Positions 34,953-43,029 of a DNA stretch of 64,000 nt are shown here, piece by piece (the stretch's first letter is position 1; every line of letters starts with the position of its first letter). The DNA is from Ferrimicrobium sp. GTDB lineage: Bacteria; Actinomycetota; Acidimicrobiia; Acidimicrobiales; Acidimicrobiaceae. The position numbers and the translations under genes were made by a program. The stretch is taken from assembly GCF_027319265.1 (NCBI RefSeq), contig NZ_DAHVNP010000014.1:1-64000 (forward strand). The letters are read 5' to 3'. The notes below the pieces were generated by a model. The model had not been told where the DNA came from. It ran no database searches and worked only from the letters and a program-made list of their open reading frames with translations.

Positions 34953-36203
34953 ATGCAACAACGGTCGCGGCTTCGATCGTTTCCCCACAGTGTCTTTGGA
35001 CTCTATACCGTGGCGGGATTCTATCGCGGTGCCCAAAACATGGCACTCACGACCCTCGCGCTGATCATCAAAGAGGATCTTGGCTATGGAGCAGGAACCA
35101 TCGGCGTGATCTCAGCGCTCTCCGGTATCGTCCTTGTGCTCGTCACCCTCATGATCAGTGCACGCCTCAAGCCAGCGCAACTCGAACGCGCGGTATCAAT
35201 CTCGCTGGTTACACTCGTTCTCGGCTTAGTCATCATCGGCGTGAGTCACTCTATCTACCTCACGGCATTCGCATCCATACTCCTCGGCATCGGCGGAGGC
35301 CTAGGAATGCCGGGGCTTGCCGGCTCAGTGCAGCTTGCCGCGGGCGAAACCTCCTCAAATCCTCAACGAATCCTCGCGATCTACACGCTAGTCTTGAGCA
35401 TCTCACTCGCGATTGGACCGCTTCTCGAGGCTGGCCTCCTCGATGCTACCCATCAAGATGTTCGTTGGCCGTTCTTAGCCTTTGCCATACTTCCACTCCT
35501 TGCCCTCGGCATTATGCTGTCGCGACATCGAGAAGCAATCGCTGCCGCTGCTCGCGCGAGTGCTGCGGGAGGGCCGTCCATCACACCTGTCGCCGATACG
35601 AAGCGAGTACGACTGCTCCAGACTCCGGAGGTCGTCAAAGCCCTTCTCGCACAACTCATGTACGCCGTGCCCTTTGCAGCCCTCACCGTCTTTGGCGCCG
35701 AGGTTGCCCGCGTGACCGATCAGGCCACTGCGGCCCAAGCCCAGCTCGCCTTTACCGTCTTCTTTATCTTCTCGCTCGGCTCCCGTGGACTTGTCGCTTG
35801 GCGATCCCCTATCTACCACAAGGGATTGGCCTATACGGCATCGGGGATCATGACCATTACCGGTCTTACCTTTATCGTTGCCGGCCACTCATTCACCCTC
35901 TTTCTGGTAGGAATGATCATCCTCGGCATCCCGCATGGTTTGATTTTCCCCCTCGCACTTTCTGCGCTGGCGAGTTCTCTACCACCAGATCAGCTACCCC
36001 GTGCAAACTCGTTGTTGATGGGTTCCTCCAACTTCGTTGGTATCATCGCACCACTCATCCTTGGCGTCATCGCCGCCGCTACCACCTATCGATTCATGAT
36101 GGGCACAGTGCTCGCCCCGGTGATCCTGCTCTTCGCCGTCTTTGTCGGCGTCGTCGGCATCATGCGTCTCCGCCACAGCCCCGTCGCCAGATCGACGCCA
36201 TAG
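34953..36203 (+). CDS. MFS transporter
   Basis: A 416-residue membrane protein with about 12 hydrophobic segments and an MFS layout. The N-terminal half has FYRGAQNMALTTLALIIKEDLGYGAGTIGVISALSG and GIGGGLGMPGLAGSV. A cytoplasmic loop follows at about 195-220, then the C-terminal six-helix half with LGIPHGLIFPLALSALASSLPPDQLPRANSL. The substrate is unknown. GGAGG precedes the ATG. It lies upstream of boxR on the same strand, so transport of an aromatic acid such as benzoate is possible but unproven. Confidence 0.8.
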   Translation: MQQRSRLRSFPHSVFGLYTVAGFYRGAQNMALTTLALIIKEDLGYGAGTIGVISALSGIVLVLVTLMISARLKPAQLERAVSISLVTLVLGLVIIGVSHSIYLTAFASILLGIGGGLGMPGLAGSVQLAAGETSSNPQRILAIYTLVLSISLAIGPLLEAGLLDATHQDVRWPFLAFAILPLLALGIMLSRHREAIAAAARASAAGGPSITPVADTKRVRLLQTPEVVKALLAQLMYAVPFAALTVFGAEVARVTDQATAAQAQLAFTVFFIFSLGSRGLVAWRSPIYHKGLAYTASGIMTITGLTFIVAGHSFTLFLVGMIILGIPHGLIFPLALSALASSLPPDQLPRANSLLMGSSNFVGIIAPLILGVIAAATTYRFMMGTVLAPVILLFAVFVGVVGIMRLRHSPVARSTP

Positions 36204-36390
36204 GGCTCCAACGTTGCAACCACCGCTCACACCGCCTGACGTCCTTCGCCAATCCATCCAAGGCAACCGAACTCACGCATGCTGACTAACATCTTCCGTC
36301 AACCTGCAGCCAAAGCCGCTAAAGTAGACGCGTGCACCAGTTTGTCCCCTTGCGCATCGTGACACACCTAAGCGGTCGTTGGTGACGTAG

Positions 36391-37266
36391 GTGGACCTTT
36401 CCCATCCCCAAGGCTCTGAGTACGAACGGATCGTTGCCCAGCTGGCTCACACGCTGCGCCAGGAGCGCAGCCTGCGAGGGCTCTCTCGGTCCGATCTCGC
36501 ACGCCGAGCCCAGCTCTCGGAACGCTATCTGGCCCAGGTCGAGACTGGTCGTGCAAACCCGTCACTGACGGTGCTTACCCGACTGGCCCAAGCCCTCGAC
36601 CTGGGCCTCATCGAGTTGATCGATGTCGCCGCACTCGCCACACCAACCCAGGCGGAATCGCTTATCGAACAACTCAAACGACGGGTCGTTTCCGAGCGAC
36701 ACGGGATCGCTCTGATCGGGTTGCGCGGAGCGGGGAAGACAACTCTCGGTCACTTACTAGCCGCCCAACTCGGCTGGCCTTTCTATCGCCTAACGGAGCT
36801 GATCACCGAACGAACCCAGATGCCCCTCGATGAGCTCTTCTCTCTCGGGGGTGATGCCGCTTTTCGCAGACTTGAACTCGAGACCCTGCAACAACTCGTC
36901 GAGGATGGCGAGAGTCAAATCATCATAGAGATTGGTGGCGGACTGGTCACGAATCAACCGGCCTACCAGCTACTTCGTCGTCATTGGACCACCGTTTGGC
37001 TCTCGACAACGCCAGAGGAACACATGCAACGAGTCATTGCCCAGGGCGACCTACGGCCGATGCACGGCTCCGATCGAGCCATGGAAGAGCTCAGGACTAT
37101 TCTGTACGAACGAACCCCTTTCTATCAAGCAGCCGAGCTCCATCTATCCACTTCGCATCGGAGTGTCGAAACCTCCCTCACGGAACTCGAAGGGCTCATT
37201 GCGAAGTATCTCGGCGTTGGCGACCGCGCCAAAGAAGACAAATCCCCGCATGGGGGAGATGGCTAG
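36391..37266 (+). CDS. boxR: BoxR/BzdR-type benzoyl-CoA-responsive regulator
   Basis: A 291-residue fusion. Residues about 12-70 are a Cro/XRE helix-turn-helix (LRQERSLRGLSRSDLARRAQ, LSERYLAQVETGRANPS). Residues about 105-275 are a shikimate-kinase-like domain with Walker A GLRGAGKTTLGHLLA and IIEIGGGLVTN. This architecture is specific to the BzdR/BoxR family, in which the kinase-like domain binds benzoyl-CoA and relieves repression of benzoate genes. The start is GTG 36391 with a weak ribosome site. Single TGCA tetramers occur upstream at 36305-36308 and 36333-36336. Position directly before the benzoate operon supports the assignment. Confidence 0.88.
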   Translation: MDLSHPQGSEYERIVAQLAHTLRQERSLRGLSRSDLARRAQLSERYLAQVETGRANPSLTVLTRLAQALDLGLIELIDVAALATPTQAESLIEQLKRRVVSERHGIALIGLRGAGKTTLGHLLAAQLGWPFYRLTELITERTQMPLDELFSLGGDAAFRRLELETLQQLVEDGESQIIIEIGGGLVTNQPAYQLLRRHWTTVWLSTTPEEHMQRVIAQGDLRPMHGSDRAMEELRTILYERTPFYQAAELHLSTSHRSVETSLTELEGLIAKYLGVGDRAKEDKSPHGGDG

Positions 37267-37351
37267 CCATCCCGCAGCAGTCGCCAATGCGACCTGCGCG
37301 ATCGATGGGTGGCCGCGCGGTCATTGGCCGCACATCATTGACCACACGTTA

Positions 37352-37379
37352 TTGACCACACAGCCGAAGGCTGCATAAT
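37352..37379 (+). promoter_or_regulatory. Candidate sigma-70 type promoter of the benzoate operon
   Basis: TTGACC (37352-37357), a 16-base spacer and CATAAT (37374-37379) form a reasonable -35/-10 pair before the benzoate-CoA ligase gene. The -35 lies in the second of two direct ATTGACCACAC repeats (37337-37347, 37351-37361; 14-base period). The -10 is inside the first TGCA-N6-TGCA site. Confidence 0.45.
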
Positions 37380-37385
37380 AATGCA
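37372..37385. promoter_or_regulatory. BoxR operator-like site 1 (TGCA-N6-TGCA)
   Basis: TGCATAATAATGCA overlaps the candidate -10 element. TGCA half-sites are the recognised elements of BzdR/BoxR-type regulators. It shares 11 of 14 positions with site 2 (37415-37428) and 11 of 14 with the boxC-upstream site. Repression by blocking RNA polymerase is the expected mode. Confidence 0.55.
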
Positions 37386-37414
37386 TGATCCTGTGGGACT
37401 CTCCCCGCGTGTTT

Positions 37415-37428
37415 TGCAGTATAGTGCA
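37415..37428. promoter_or_regulatory. BoxR operator-like site 2 (TGCA-N6-TGCA)
   Basis: TGCAGTATAGTGCA (within TTGCA...TGCAA, 37414-37429) lies 43 bases, about four helical turns, downstream of site 1 and in the leader of the benzoate-CoA ligase gene. The spacing puts both sites on the same DNA face. Confidence 0.55.
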
Positions 37429-37523
37429 AGTGTGCCGATGCGCCTAAAAAGGTGCCTGTGTGGCATGCCGACCGAGAACGAGTCATCGACGACCGGTGCG
37501 GGCGTGCCCATGAAGGGGGAGTG

Positions 37524-39104
37524 ATGATGCAGGTCCAACAACAAGAGACGATGGCGATCGAAGAGTGGCTAGCCAACCTGCCAAAGAGCTACAACATTGC
37601 AGAGAGTCTGCTCACGACCGCTCGATCACAACCGCTTGGTCGCACAGCGGTCACGGATGCGGACGGTACCTACTCCTATCGAGAGGTTGAAGACCTCGTG
37701 CTCCGTTCTGCCACCGCATTGATGGAGCTCGGCCTTGAGCCTGAGGATCGACTTCTTTTAGTCATCGGCGATACCATTCTCTTCCCTGCTCTCTTCCTCG
37801 GGGCCATCCGAGCTGGCATCGTTCCCATCCCTCTCAACCCGCTCCTGGCCGAAGAGGACTTTCGCTACATCATCGAAGACTCTAGAGTCAAAGCCATCGT
37901 CACCCACGCCCAAGGTGTGGAAAAGATCGAACGGGCGGCGGCTGGGTGTCGACGCGTCAAGTGGATCGAGCGTGACAACGGACTGCGCGGACCGGGGATC
38001 GGAGCCCGCATCCTAGCGGCTTCGCCGTATCAGCAACCTATCGCCACCGTCGCCGACGAGGTCGCCTTCTGGCTGTACTCATCAGGATCGACTGGACGCC
38101 CAAAAGGGGTTCGGCATCTCCACCGCAATGTGGCCGTCACCATCAACTGTTTCGCCCAGCAAGTACTCGGCCTGACCCCTACCGACACGGTCTTCTCTGC
38201 GGCCAAGCTCTTTTTTGCCTATGGCCTTGGCAACGGACTGACCTTTCCCTTCGGCGTTGGAGCAAGCGTCGCCTACCTCAACGAACGGCCAACCCCGGAC
38301 TCCGTGATCGATCTCCTGCAGGCGAGCCACGCGTCGGTCTTCTGCGGCGTGCCGACACTCTTTGCCTCCTTACTCGCAAGCCCTCGCGCACGAGAACTTG
38401 CCGATGTTGGGCTTCGGATCTGCACCTCAGCTGGTGAAGCGTTACCTCCCGAGATCGGGCGCCGCTTCGAAGAACTCACCGGTGCGGCTATTATCGACGG
38501 TCTCGGGTCGACCGAGATGCTCCATATCTTTCTGGCCAACCGTCCCGGCAGTATCCGTTATGGTTCCAGCGGCGTTCCTGTTCCCGGGTATGACGCTCGC
38601 CTCATCGACGACGAAGGGCTAGAGATCGCCACCTCAGGGACGATCGGCGAGCTGGTGGTGCGGGGTTACTCCGCCGCTGATGGCTACTGGAATCAGCGTG
38701 ACAAGTCTCTCGCCACCTTCCGAGGGCATTGGACCCATACCGGCGACAAGTACCTCCGCGATGACGATGGTTACTATTACTATGCTGGTCGATCCGATGA
38801 CATGATGAAGGTCAGTGGCAACTGGGTCTCGCCCTTTGAGGTTGAGTCAGCATTGATCGCCCATCCAAGCGTTCTTGAGGCCGCTGTTGTCCCTTGGAGA
38901 GATGTCGATGATCTGATCAAACCGAAGGCCTACGTCGTTGTCCGTTCGGATGCCGAGCCAACGGATACGCTCGTCTCCGACCTCCAAGGCTTTGTCAAGC
39001 AGCAACTCGCCCCGTGGAAGTACCCTCGATGGATCGAATTCGTGGAAGAACTCCCCAAAACTGCTACCGGTAAGATCCAACGGTTCAAACTCCGCGAGTC
39101 ATGA
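37524..39104 (+). CDS. Benzoate-CoA ligase
   Basis: A 526-residue adenylate-forming ligase of the benzoate-CoA ligase (BadA/BclA) family, which makes benzoyl-CoA from benzoate, ATP and CoA. The A3 motif reads YSSGSTGRPKGV as in the aryl-CoA ligases. AKLFFAYGLGNGLTFPFGVG is the benzoate-family aryl-binding segment. GLGSTEMLHIFLANRPG is the A5 region, and ELPKTATGKIQRFKLR carries the C-terminal catalytic Lys. ATG 37524 or 37527 follows AAGGGGGA (37513-37520). It is the first gene of the box operon, behind two BoxR-like sites. Its stop overlaps the alpha/beta-hydrolase start. Confidence 0.9.
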   Translation: MMQVQQQETMAIEEWLANLPKSYNIAESLLTTARSQPLGRTAVTDADGTYSYREVEDLVLRSATALMELGLEPEDRLLLVIGDTILFPALFLGAIRAGIVPIPLNPLLAEEDFRYIIEDSRVKAIVTHAQGVEKIERAAAGCRRVKWIERDNGLRGPGIGARILAASPYQQPIATVADEVAFWLYSSGSTGRPKGVRHLHRNVAVTINCFAQQVLGLTPTDTVFSAAKLFFAYGLGNGLTFPFGVGASVAYLNERPTPDSVIDLLQASHASVFCGVPTLFASLLASPRARELADVGLRICTSAGEALPPEIGRRFEELTGAAIIDGLGSTEMLHIFLANRPGSIRYGSSGVPVPGYDARLIDDEGLEIATSGTIGELVVRGYSAADGYWNQRDKSLATFRGHWTHTGDKYLRDDDGYYYYAGRSDDMMKVSGNWVSPFEVESALIAHPSVLEAAVVPWRDVDDLIKPKAYVVVRSDAEPTDTLVSDLQGFVKQQLAPWKYPRWIEFVEELPKTATGKIQRFKLRES

Positions 39105-39919
39105 GGACGACGTCAACGATCCAGCATCTAGCCAGCACCCTTGAGGTGGCACACTGGTCACCCAGCCTCGAGTCCCGTGATGGTCCAACTATCTTCCTGC
39201 TTCACGAGGGTCTCGGGTGTGTGGAGATGTGGAAGGACTTCCCCCAGCGACTGGCAGACCGACTTCGGCTGCCCGTCATCGCCTACTCCAGGGCGGGTTA
39301 CGGGGGTTCGAGCACCATCGATCTCCCTCGATCGCTTGACTATATGCAACGCGAGGCGGATGACGTGCTACCCGATCTCCTCCAAGCGCTCTGTGACGGG
39401 CCAAGGGTACTCCTCGGGCACTCCGATGGTGCATCGATCGCCTTGGCCTATGCGGGTGCCCACCACGATCCGCTACTCACCAGTGTTGTCGCGATCGCAC
39501 CACATGTGGTGGTTGAAGCGATCGCCACCGCAGCGATCCAGGGGGCGAAGGAGCAGTTTACTGCCGGTACCCTTGCCTCAAAGCTTGCACGGTATCATCG
39601 CGCAAATCTCACGAGTGCCTTCTGGGGTTGGAACGACGCTTGGCTGGACCCGGACTTTCGTACCTTTTCGATCCTTGATCGACTGGACACCATCGCGGTG
39701 CCCGTTCTCGCCCTGCAGGGAACCGAGGACGAATATGGGACGAGCATGCAACTGGAACTCATCGCGTCAAGCGTCGCCGAGACGACCCTCATCCTCATCC
39801 AAGAGGCCAAACACTCCCCTCATCTCACCCACACCGACCGGGTCTTGGATGCAATCGAACGCTTCCTCGACCAACGGGGCATCCTCGTCCCCAAGGTCAC
39901 CGGGTCGCCACCACGATAA
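39101..39919 (+). CDS. Alpha/beta-hydrolase of the benzoate cluster
   Basis: A 272-residue alpha/beta-hydrolase fold protein. Visible elements are the HEGLGCVEMWKDFP oxyanion loop, nucleophile Ser in LLGHSDGASIAL (about 107-118), acid in LQGTEDEYG (about 206) and catalytic His in EAKHSPHLTH (about 232). Similar hydrolases sit in box and bzd clusters of other bacteria and may act on a ring-cleavage lactone or a CoA ester; the exact reaction is not established. The ATG at 39101 overlaps the ligase stop (ATGA). Confidence 0.75.
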   Translation: MRTTSTIQHLASTLEVAHWSPSLESRDGPTIFLLHEGLGCVEMWKDFPQRLADRLRLPVIAYSRAGYGGSSTIDLPRSLDYMQREADDVLPDLLQALCDGPRVLLGHSDGASIALAYAGAHHDPLLTSVVAIAPHVVVEAIATAAIQGAKEQFTAGTLASKLARYHRANLTSAFWGWNDAWLDPDFRTFSILDRLDTIAVPVLALQGTEDEYGTSMQLELIASSVAETTLILIQEAKHSPHLTHTDRVLDAIERFLDQRGILVPKVTGSPPR

Positions 39920-39933
39920 TGCATTATATTGCC
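39916..39933. promoter_or_regulatory. BoxR operator-like site upstream of boxC
   Basis: ATAATGCATTAT (39916-39927) is a perfect palindrome centred on TGCA. With the next bases it forms TGCA-N6-TGCC (39920-39933), matching site 1 at 11 of 14 positions. TTGCCG (39929-39934), 16 bases, then TATAAC (39951-39956) could be a promoter for boxC. The site would cover its -35. Confidence 0.45.
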
Positions 39934-39979
39934 GTCTTTCTAGTTGGAAATATAACTATACTGCATCATAGGAGGAACG

Positions 39980-41587
39980 ATGATTGACCTACGCACGAAC
40001 CCTGATCGTTATCACCACTGGACACTCAAACTCGGCGACCAGAGCGCAGAGCTCATCCTTGATGTCGATGAGCACAAGACGATCGGCACCGGCTACCAGC
40101 TGAAAATGAACTCGTACGATTTGGGAGTTGATATCGAGCTCGCCGACGCCCTGGAGCGACTGCGGCTCACCTACCCCCAGATCACCACGGTGCTGGTCCG
40201 CTCAGGGAAGGACCGCGTCTTCTGTGCAGGAGCCAACATCGGCATGTTGGCTGGGGCTACCCATCAGCACAAAGTCAACTTCTGTAAGTTCACCAACGAA
40301 ACGCGGCTTTTTATGGAAGGGGCTCCTGCGCACTTCATCGCAGTAGTCGAAGGCACCGCAGCTGGAGGTGGCTATGAACTGGCACTGAGCTGTGACACGA
40401 TCGTACTCGTCGATGACGGATCGGCGTCTGTCTCACTCCCAGAGGTTGCGCTGCTCGCAGTGCTTCCCGGGACGGGAGGGTTGACGCGGTTGACTGACAA
40501 ACGCAATCTACGTCGTGATCGGGCCGATTACTTCTGCACCCTTGAAGAGGGTATCAGTGGCCAACGAGCTCTCGATTGGCAGCTGGTCGACCATTTGGTG
40601 CCCCGTTCGGGCCTCGATCGACTCCTCGACAAACTTGTGACCTCCCACGAACGTATCGACCCACCACCTGGACCCGGCATCGCTTTAAACGACATCGATC
40701 GCGAGCTCACCGACGATACAATCAGGTATCGTCACCTCCAAGCTGACATCGACCGGAACAACGGCGTCGTGACTATCGAGATCCTCGGCCCAACGGAGCT
40801 TCCGGCCTCCTCCGCCGAGCTCCTCGGCCAAGGCGATGCCTCATGGTTGATCGCAGCGGCACGAGAGCTCAACGACCTACTCTGCCACTTACGCTTCAAC
40901 GAGGCAACAGTTGGAACACTGCTCATCAAGAGCCACGGAGATCTCGCTCTCGCCCAGCGCTACTCCGAGCTCCTTCTGCAGTGGCGCGGCGAGTGGATCG
41001 TCGACGAGGGTCTCGCCCTCTGGCAGCGGACCCTTGCTCGCCTCGACCTGACCTCTCGATCCATCATGTCTTCGATTGACGATGCCAGCTGCTTTGCGGG
41101 ACCCTTGGCGGAACTCATCTTTGCTTCAGATCGCTCGTACTTCCTCGATAATGGGGAGCCCGGACTCGTTCTGAATCGCCTCAACTTCGAGGCCTTCCCA
41201 ATGATGAATGGACTTTCACGACTCGCTACCCGCTTCTGGGGTCACCCGGAACAACTTGGCGCGCTGGAGTCACTCATCAACCAACCGCTCGATGCCATCG
41301 CCGCTCAAGACAAGGGTCTGGTCACCTTCACACCAGATACATACGATTGGGAGGATGAGCTACGCCTCGCCCTTGACGGGCGCAACGCCTTCTCACCGGA
41401 TGCGCTCACTGCCATGGAGGCGAACCTGCGTTTTGCCGGCCCGGAAAGCATGGCGACCAAAATCTTCGGACGTCTCAGCGCATGGCAAAACTGGGTCTTC
41501 AATCGTCCGAATGCCGTTGGCCCTGAAGGAGCGCTGCAACGGTATGGGACCGGGCTCACCACTAACTTCCAACGAGAAAGGATCTAA
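39980..41587 (+). CDS. boxC: 2,3-Epoxybenzoyl-CoA dihydrolase
   Basis: A 535-residue BoxC, a large crotonase-related enzyme that opens the epoxide ring of 2,3-epoxybenzoyl-CoA to 3,4-dehydroadipyl-CoA semialdehyde and formate. Family features are YQLKMNSYDLGVDIELADALERLR, VLVRSGKDRVFCAGANIGML, the crotonase Glu-containing GTAAGGGYELALSCD and LPEVALLAVLPGTGGLTRLTDKR. The C-terminal half has YFLDNGEPGLVLNRLNFEAFPMMNGLSRL. The size fits the family (about 550). A strong AGGAGG precedes ATG 39980. It has its own candidate promoter and operator. Confidence 0.92.
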   Translation: MIDLRTNPDRYHHWTLKLGDQSAELILDVDEHKTIGTGYQLKMNSYDLGVDIELADALERLRLTYPQITTVLVRSGKDRVFCAGANIGMLAGATHQHKVNFCKFTNETRLFMEGAPAHFIAVVEGTAAGGGYELALSCDTIVLVDDGSASVSLPEVALLAVLPGTGGLTRLTDKRNLRRDRADYFCTLEEGISGQRALDWQLVDHLVPRSGLDRLLDKLVTSHERIDPPPGPGIALNDIDRELTDDTIRYRHLQADIDRNNGVVTIEILGPTELPASSAELLGQGDASWLIAAARELNDLLCHLRFNEATVGTLLIKSHGDLALAQRYSELLLQWRGEWIVDEGLALWQRTLARLDLTSRSIMSSIDDASCFAGPLAELIFASDRSYFLDNGEPGLVLNRLNFEAFPMMNGLSRLATRFWGHPEQLGALESLINQPLDAIAAQDKGLVTFTPDTYDWEDELRLALDGRNAFSPDALTAMEANLRFAGPESMATKIFGRLSAWQNWVFNRPNAVGPEGALQRYGTGLTTNFQRERI

Positions 41588-41589
41588 CC

Positions 41590-43029
41590 ATGGAACTCAT
41601 CGACTACGACTCACAAATCCCCAACAACGTCGCGCTGGCAAGCGACGAGCGTCTCAAGCGAGCCCTCGAACAGTGGCACCCTGGCTACCTGAACTGGTGG
41701 AACCAGATGGGACCTAGCGGATTCGCAGAATCAGAGGTATACCTGCGCACCGCTACCGGGGTCGACCCGAAAGGTTGGGCACAGTTCCATTACGTCAAGA
41801 TGCCAGAGTATCGCTGGGGCATCTTCTTGGCCCCTGGTGATCCCGATCGGAGAATCGGCTTCGGCGAACATATCGGCGAGCCGGTGTGGCAGGAGGTTCC
41901 TGGCGAGTATCGAGCCATGCTGCGTCGCCTCCTCGTGGTGCAGGGCGACACTGAACCCGCCAGCGTCGAGCAACAACGTCACCTGGGAGCCACTGCACCC
42001 TCCCTCTACGATCTCCGCAATCTCTTCCAGGTCAACGTCGAGGAGGGTCGCCATCTCTGGGCAATGGTCTACCTGCTTCAGCGGTATTTTGGCCGCGACG
42101 GTAGGGAGGAGGCTGAGGCATTGCTGCATCGTCGCTCGGGAGACGAGGACCGTCCACGAATGCTCGGAGCCTTCAATGAGGATACCCCCGATTGGCTCTC
42201 CTTCTTCATGTTCACCTTCTTCACTGACCGGGACGGCAAGTATCAACTCGAGGCTCTTGCCCAATCAGGCTTCGATCCCCTGGCACGAACCACTCGCTTC
42301 ATGTTGACCGAAGAGGCTCATCACATGTTCGTCGGGGAGAGTGGCATCGGCCGCGTGATCGATGCAACCCTGACAACCATGAAGGCCGCGGGTATCGAAG
42401 ACCCCTACGATGTCGACCGAATCCGCACCCTTGGCGTCATCGACCTGCCGACCCTGCAACGCTATCTCAACTTTCACTTCTCGGTGAGCCTCGATCTCTT
42501 TGGTGCAGAAGGCTCCTCAAATGCAGCAAATGCCTTTGCCTCAGGACTGAAGGGCCGATTCAATGAGCATAAGATCACCGATGACCACCAGCTCGTCAGC
42601 GCGACCTATCCGGTACTACGACTCCAAGGTGGGGCGATCATTGCCCGCGACGAACCAGCGCTGACCGTCTTGAATGCACGCCTACGCGATGATTACGCCA
42701 ACGACTGCGCCAACGGTGTCAAGCGTTGGAACAAGGCCATTGAGAAGTCAGGCATCCAATTTCAACTCACCCTACCCCATCTCGGATTTCATCGCCGTGT
42801 CGGAGAGTTTCAGTCCCAACCGATCGATCCGGCGGGCAACGTGGTAACGGACCATACCTTCGAGCAGGTGACCCTGTCACACCTGCCAAACGCCACCGAT
42901 CGCGCCTTTATCAACTCCTTGATGCAGCCCGTCTATGAGCCAGGCAACTATGCGCGTTGGATCGCTCCACCAAAGGTTGCCATCGACAACAAGCCGGGGG
43001 ATTTCGAGTTCGTCCGCCTCCACGCATGA
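41590..43029 (+). CDS. boxB: Benzoyl-CoA 2,3-epoxidase, oxygenase subunit
   Basis: A 479-residue class I di-iron epoxidase subunit. The iron-ligand helices appear as FQVNVEEGRHLWAMVYLLQRYFG (about 146-168) and FMLTEEAHHMFVGESGIGRV (about 237-256), each an E-x-x-H type pair, consistent with BoxB. It introduces one oxygen atom into the aromatic ring of benzoyl-CoA using electrons from BoxA. It follows boxC by two bases and overlaps boxA at ATGA, so boxCBA is one transcript. Length matches the family. Confidence 0.93.
   Translation: MELIDYDSQIPNNVALASDERLKRALEQWHPGYLNWWNQMGPSGFAESEVYLRTATGVDPKGWAQFHYVKMPEYRWGIFLAPGDPDRRIGFGEHIGEPVWQEVPGEYRAMLRRLLVVQGDTEPASVEQQRHLGATAPSLYDLRNLFQVNVEEGRHLWAMVYLLQRYFGRDGREEAEALLHRRSGDEDRPRMLGAFNEDTPDWLSFFMFTFFTDRDGKYQLEALAQSGFDPLARTTRFMLTEEAHHMFVGESGIGRVIDATLTTMKAAGIEDPYDVDRIRTLGVIDLPTLQRYLNFHFSVSLDLFGAEGSSNAANAFASGLKGRFNEHKITDDHQLVSATYPVLRLQGGAIIARDEPALTVLNARLRDDYANDCANGVKRWNKAIEKSGIQFQLTLPHLGFHRRVGEFQSQPIDPAGNVVTDHTFEQVTLSHLPNATDRAFINSLMQPVYEPGNYARWIAPPKVAIDNKPGDFEFVRLHA

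Noticed and set aside
34886-36289. 467-codon plus-strand frame
   Set aside because: Shadow of the MFS transporter in another frame; Arg/His/Cys-rich with no family features, while the MFS frame has clear membrane helices.
39141-39971. 276-codon plus-strand frame inside the benzoate cluster
   Set aside because: Shadow of the alpha/beta hydrolase, which shows a full catalytic triad.
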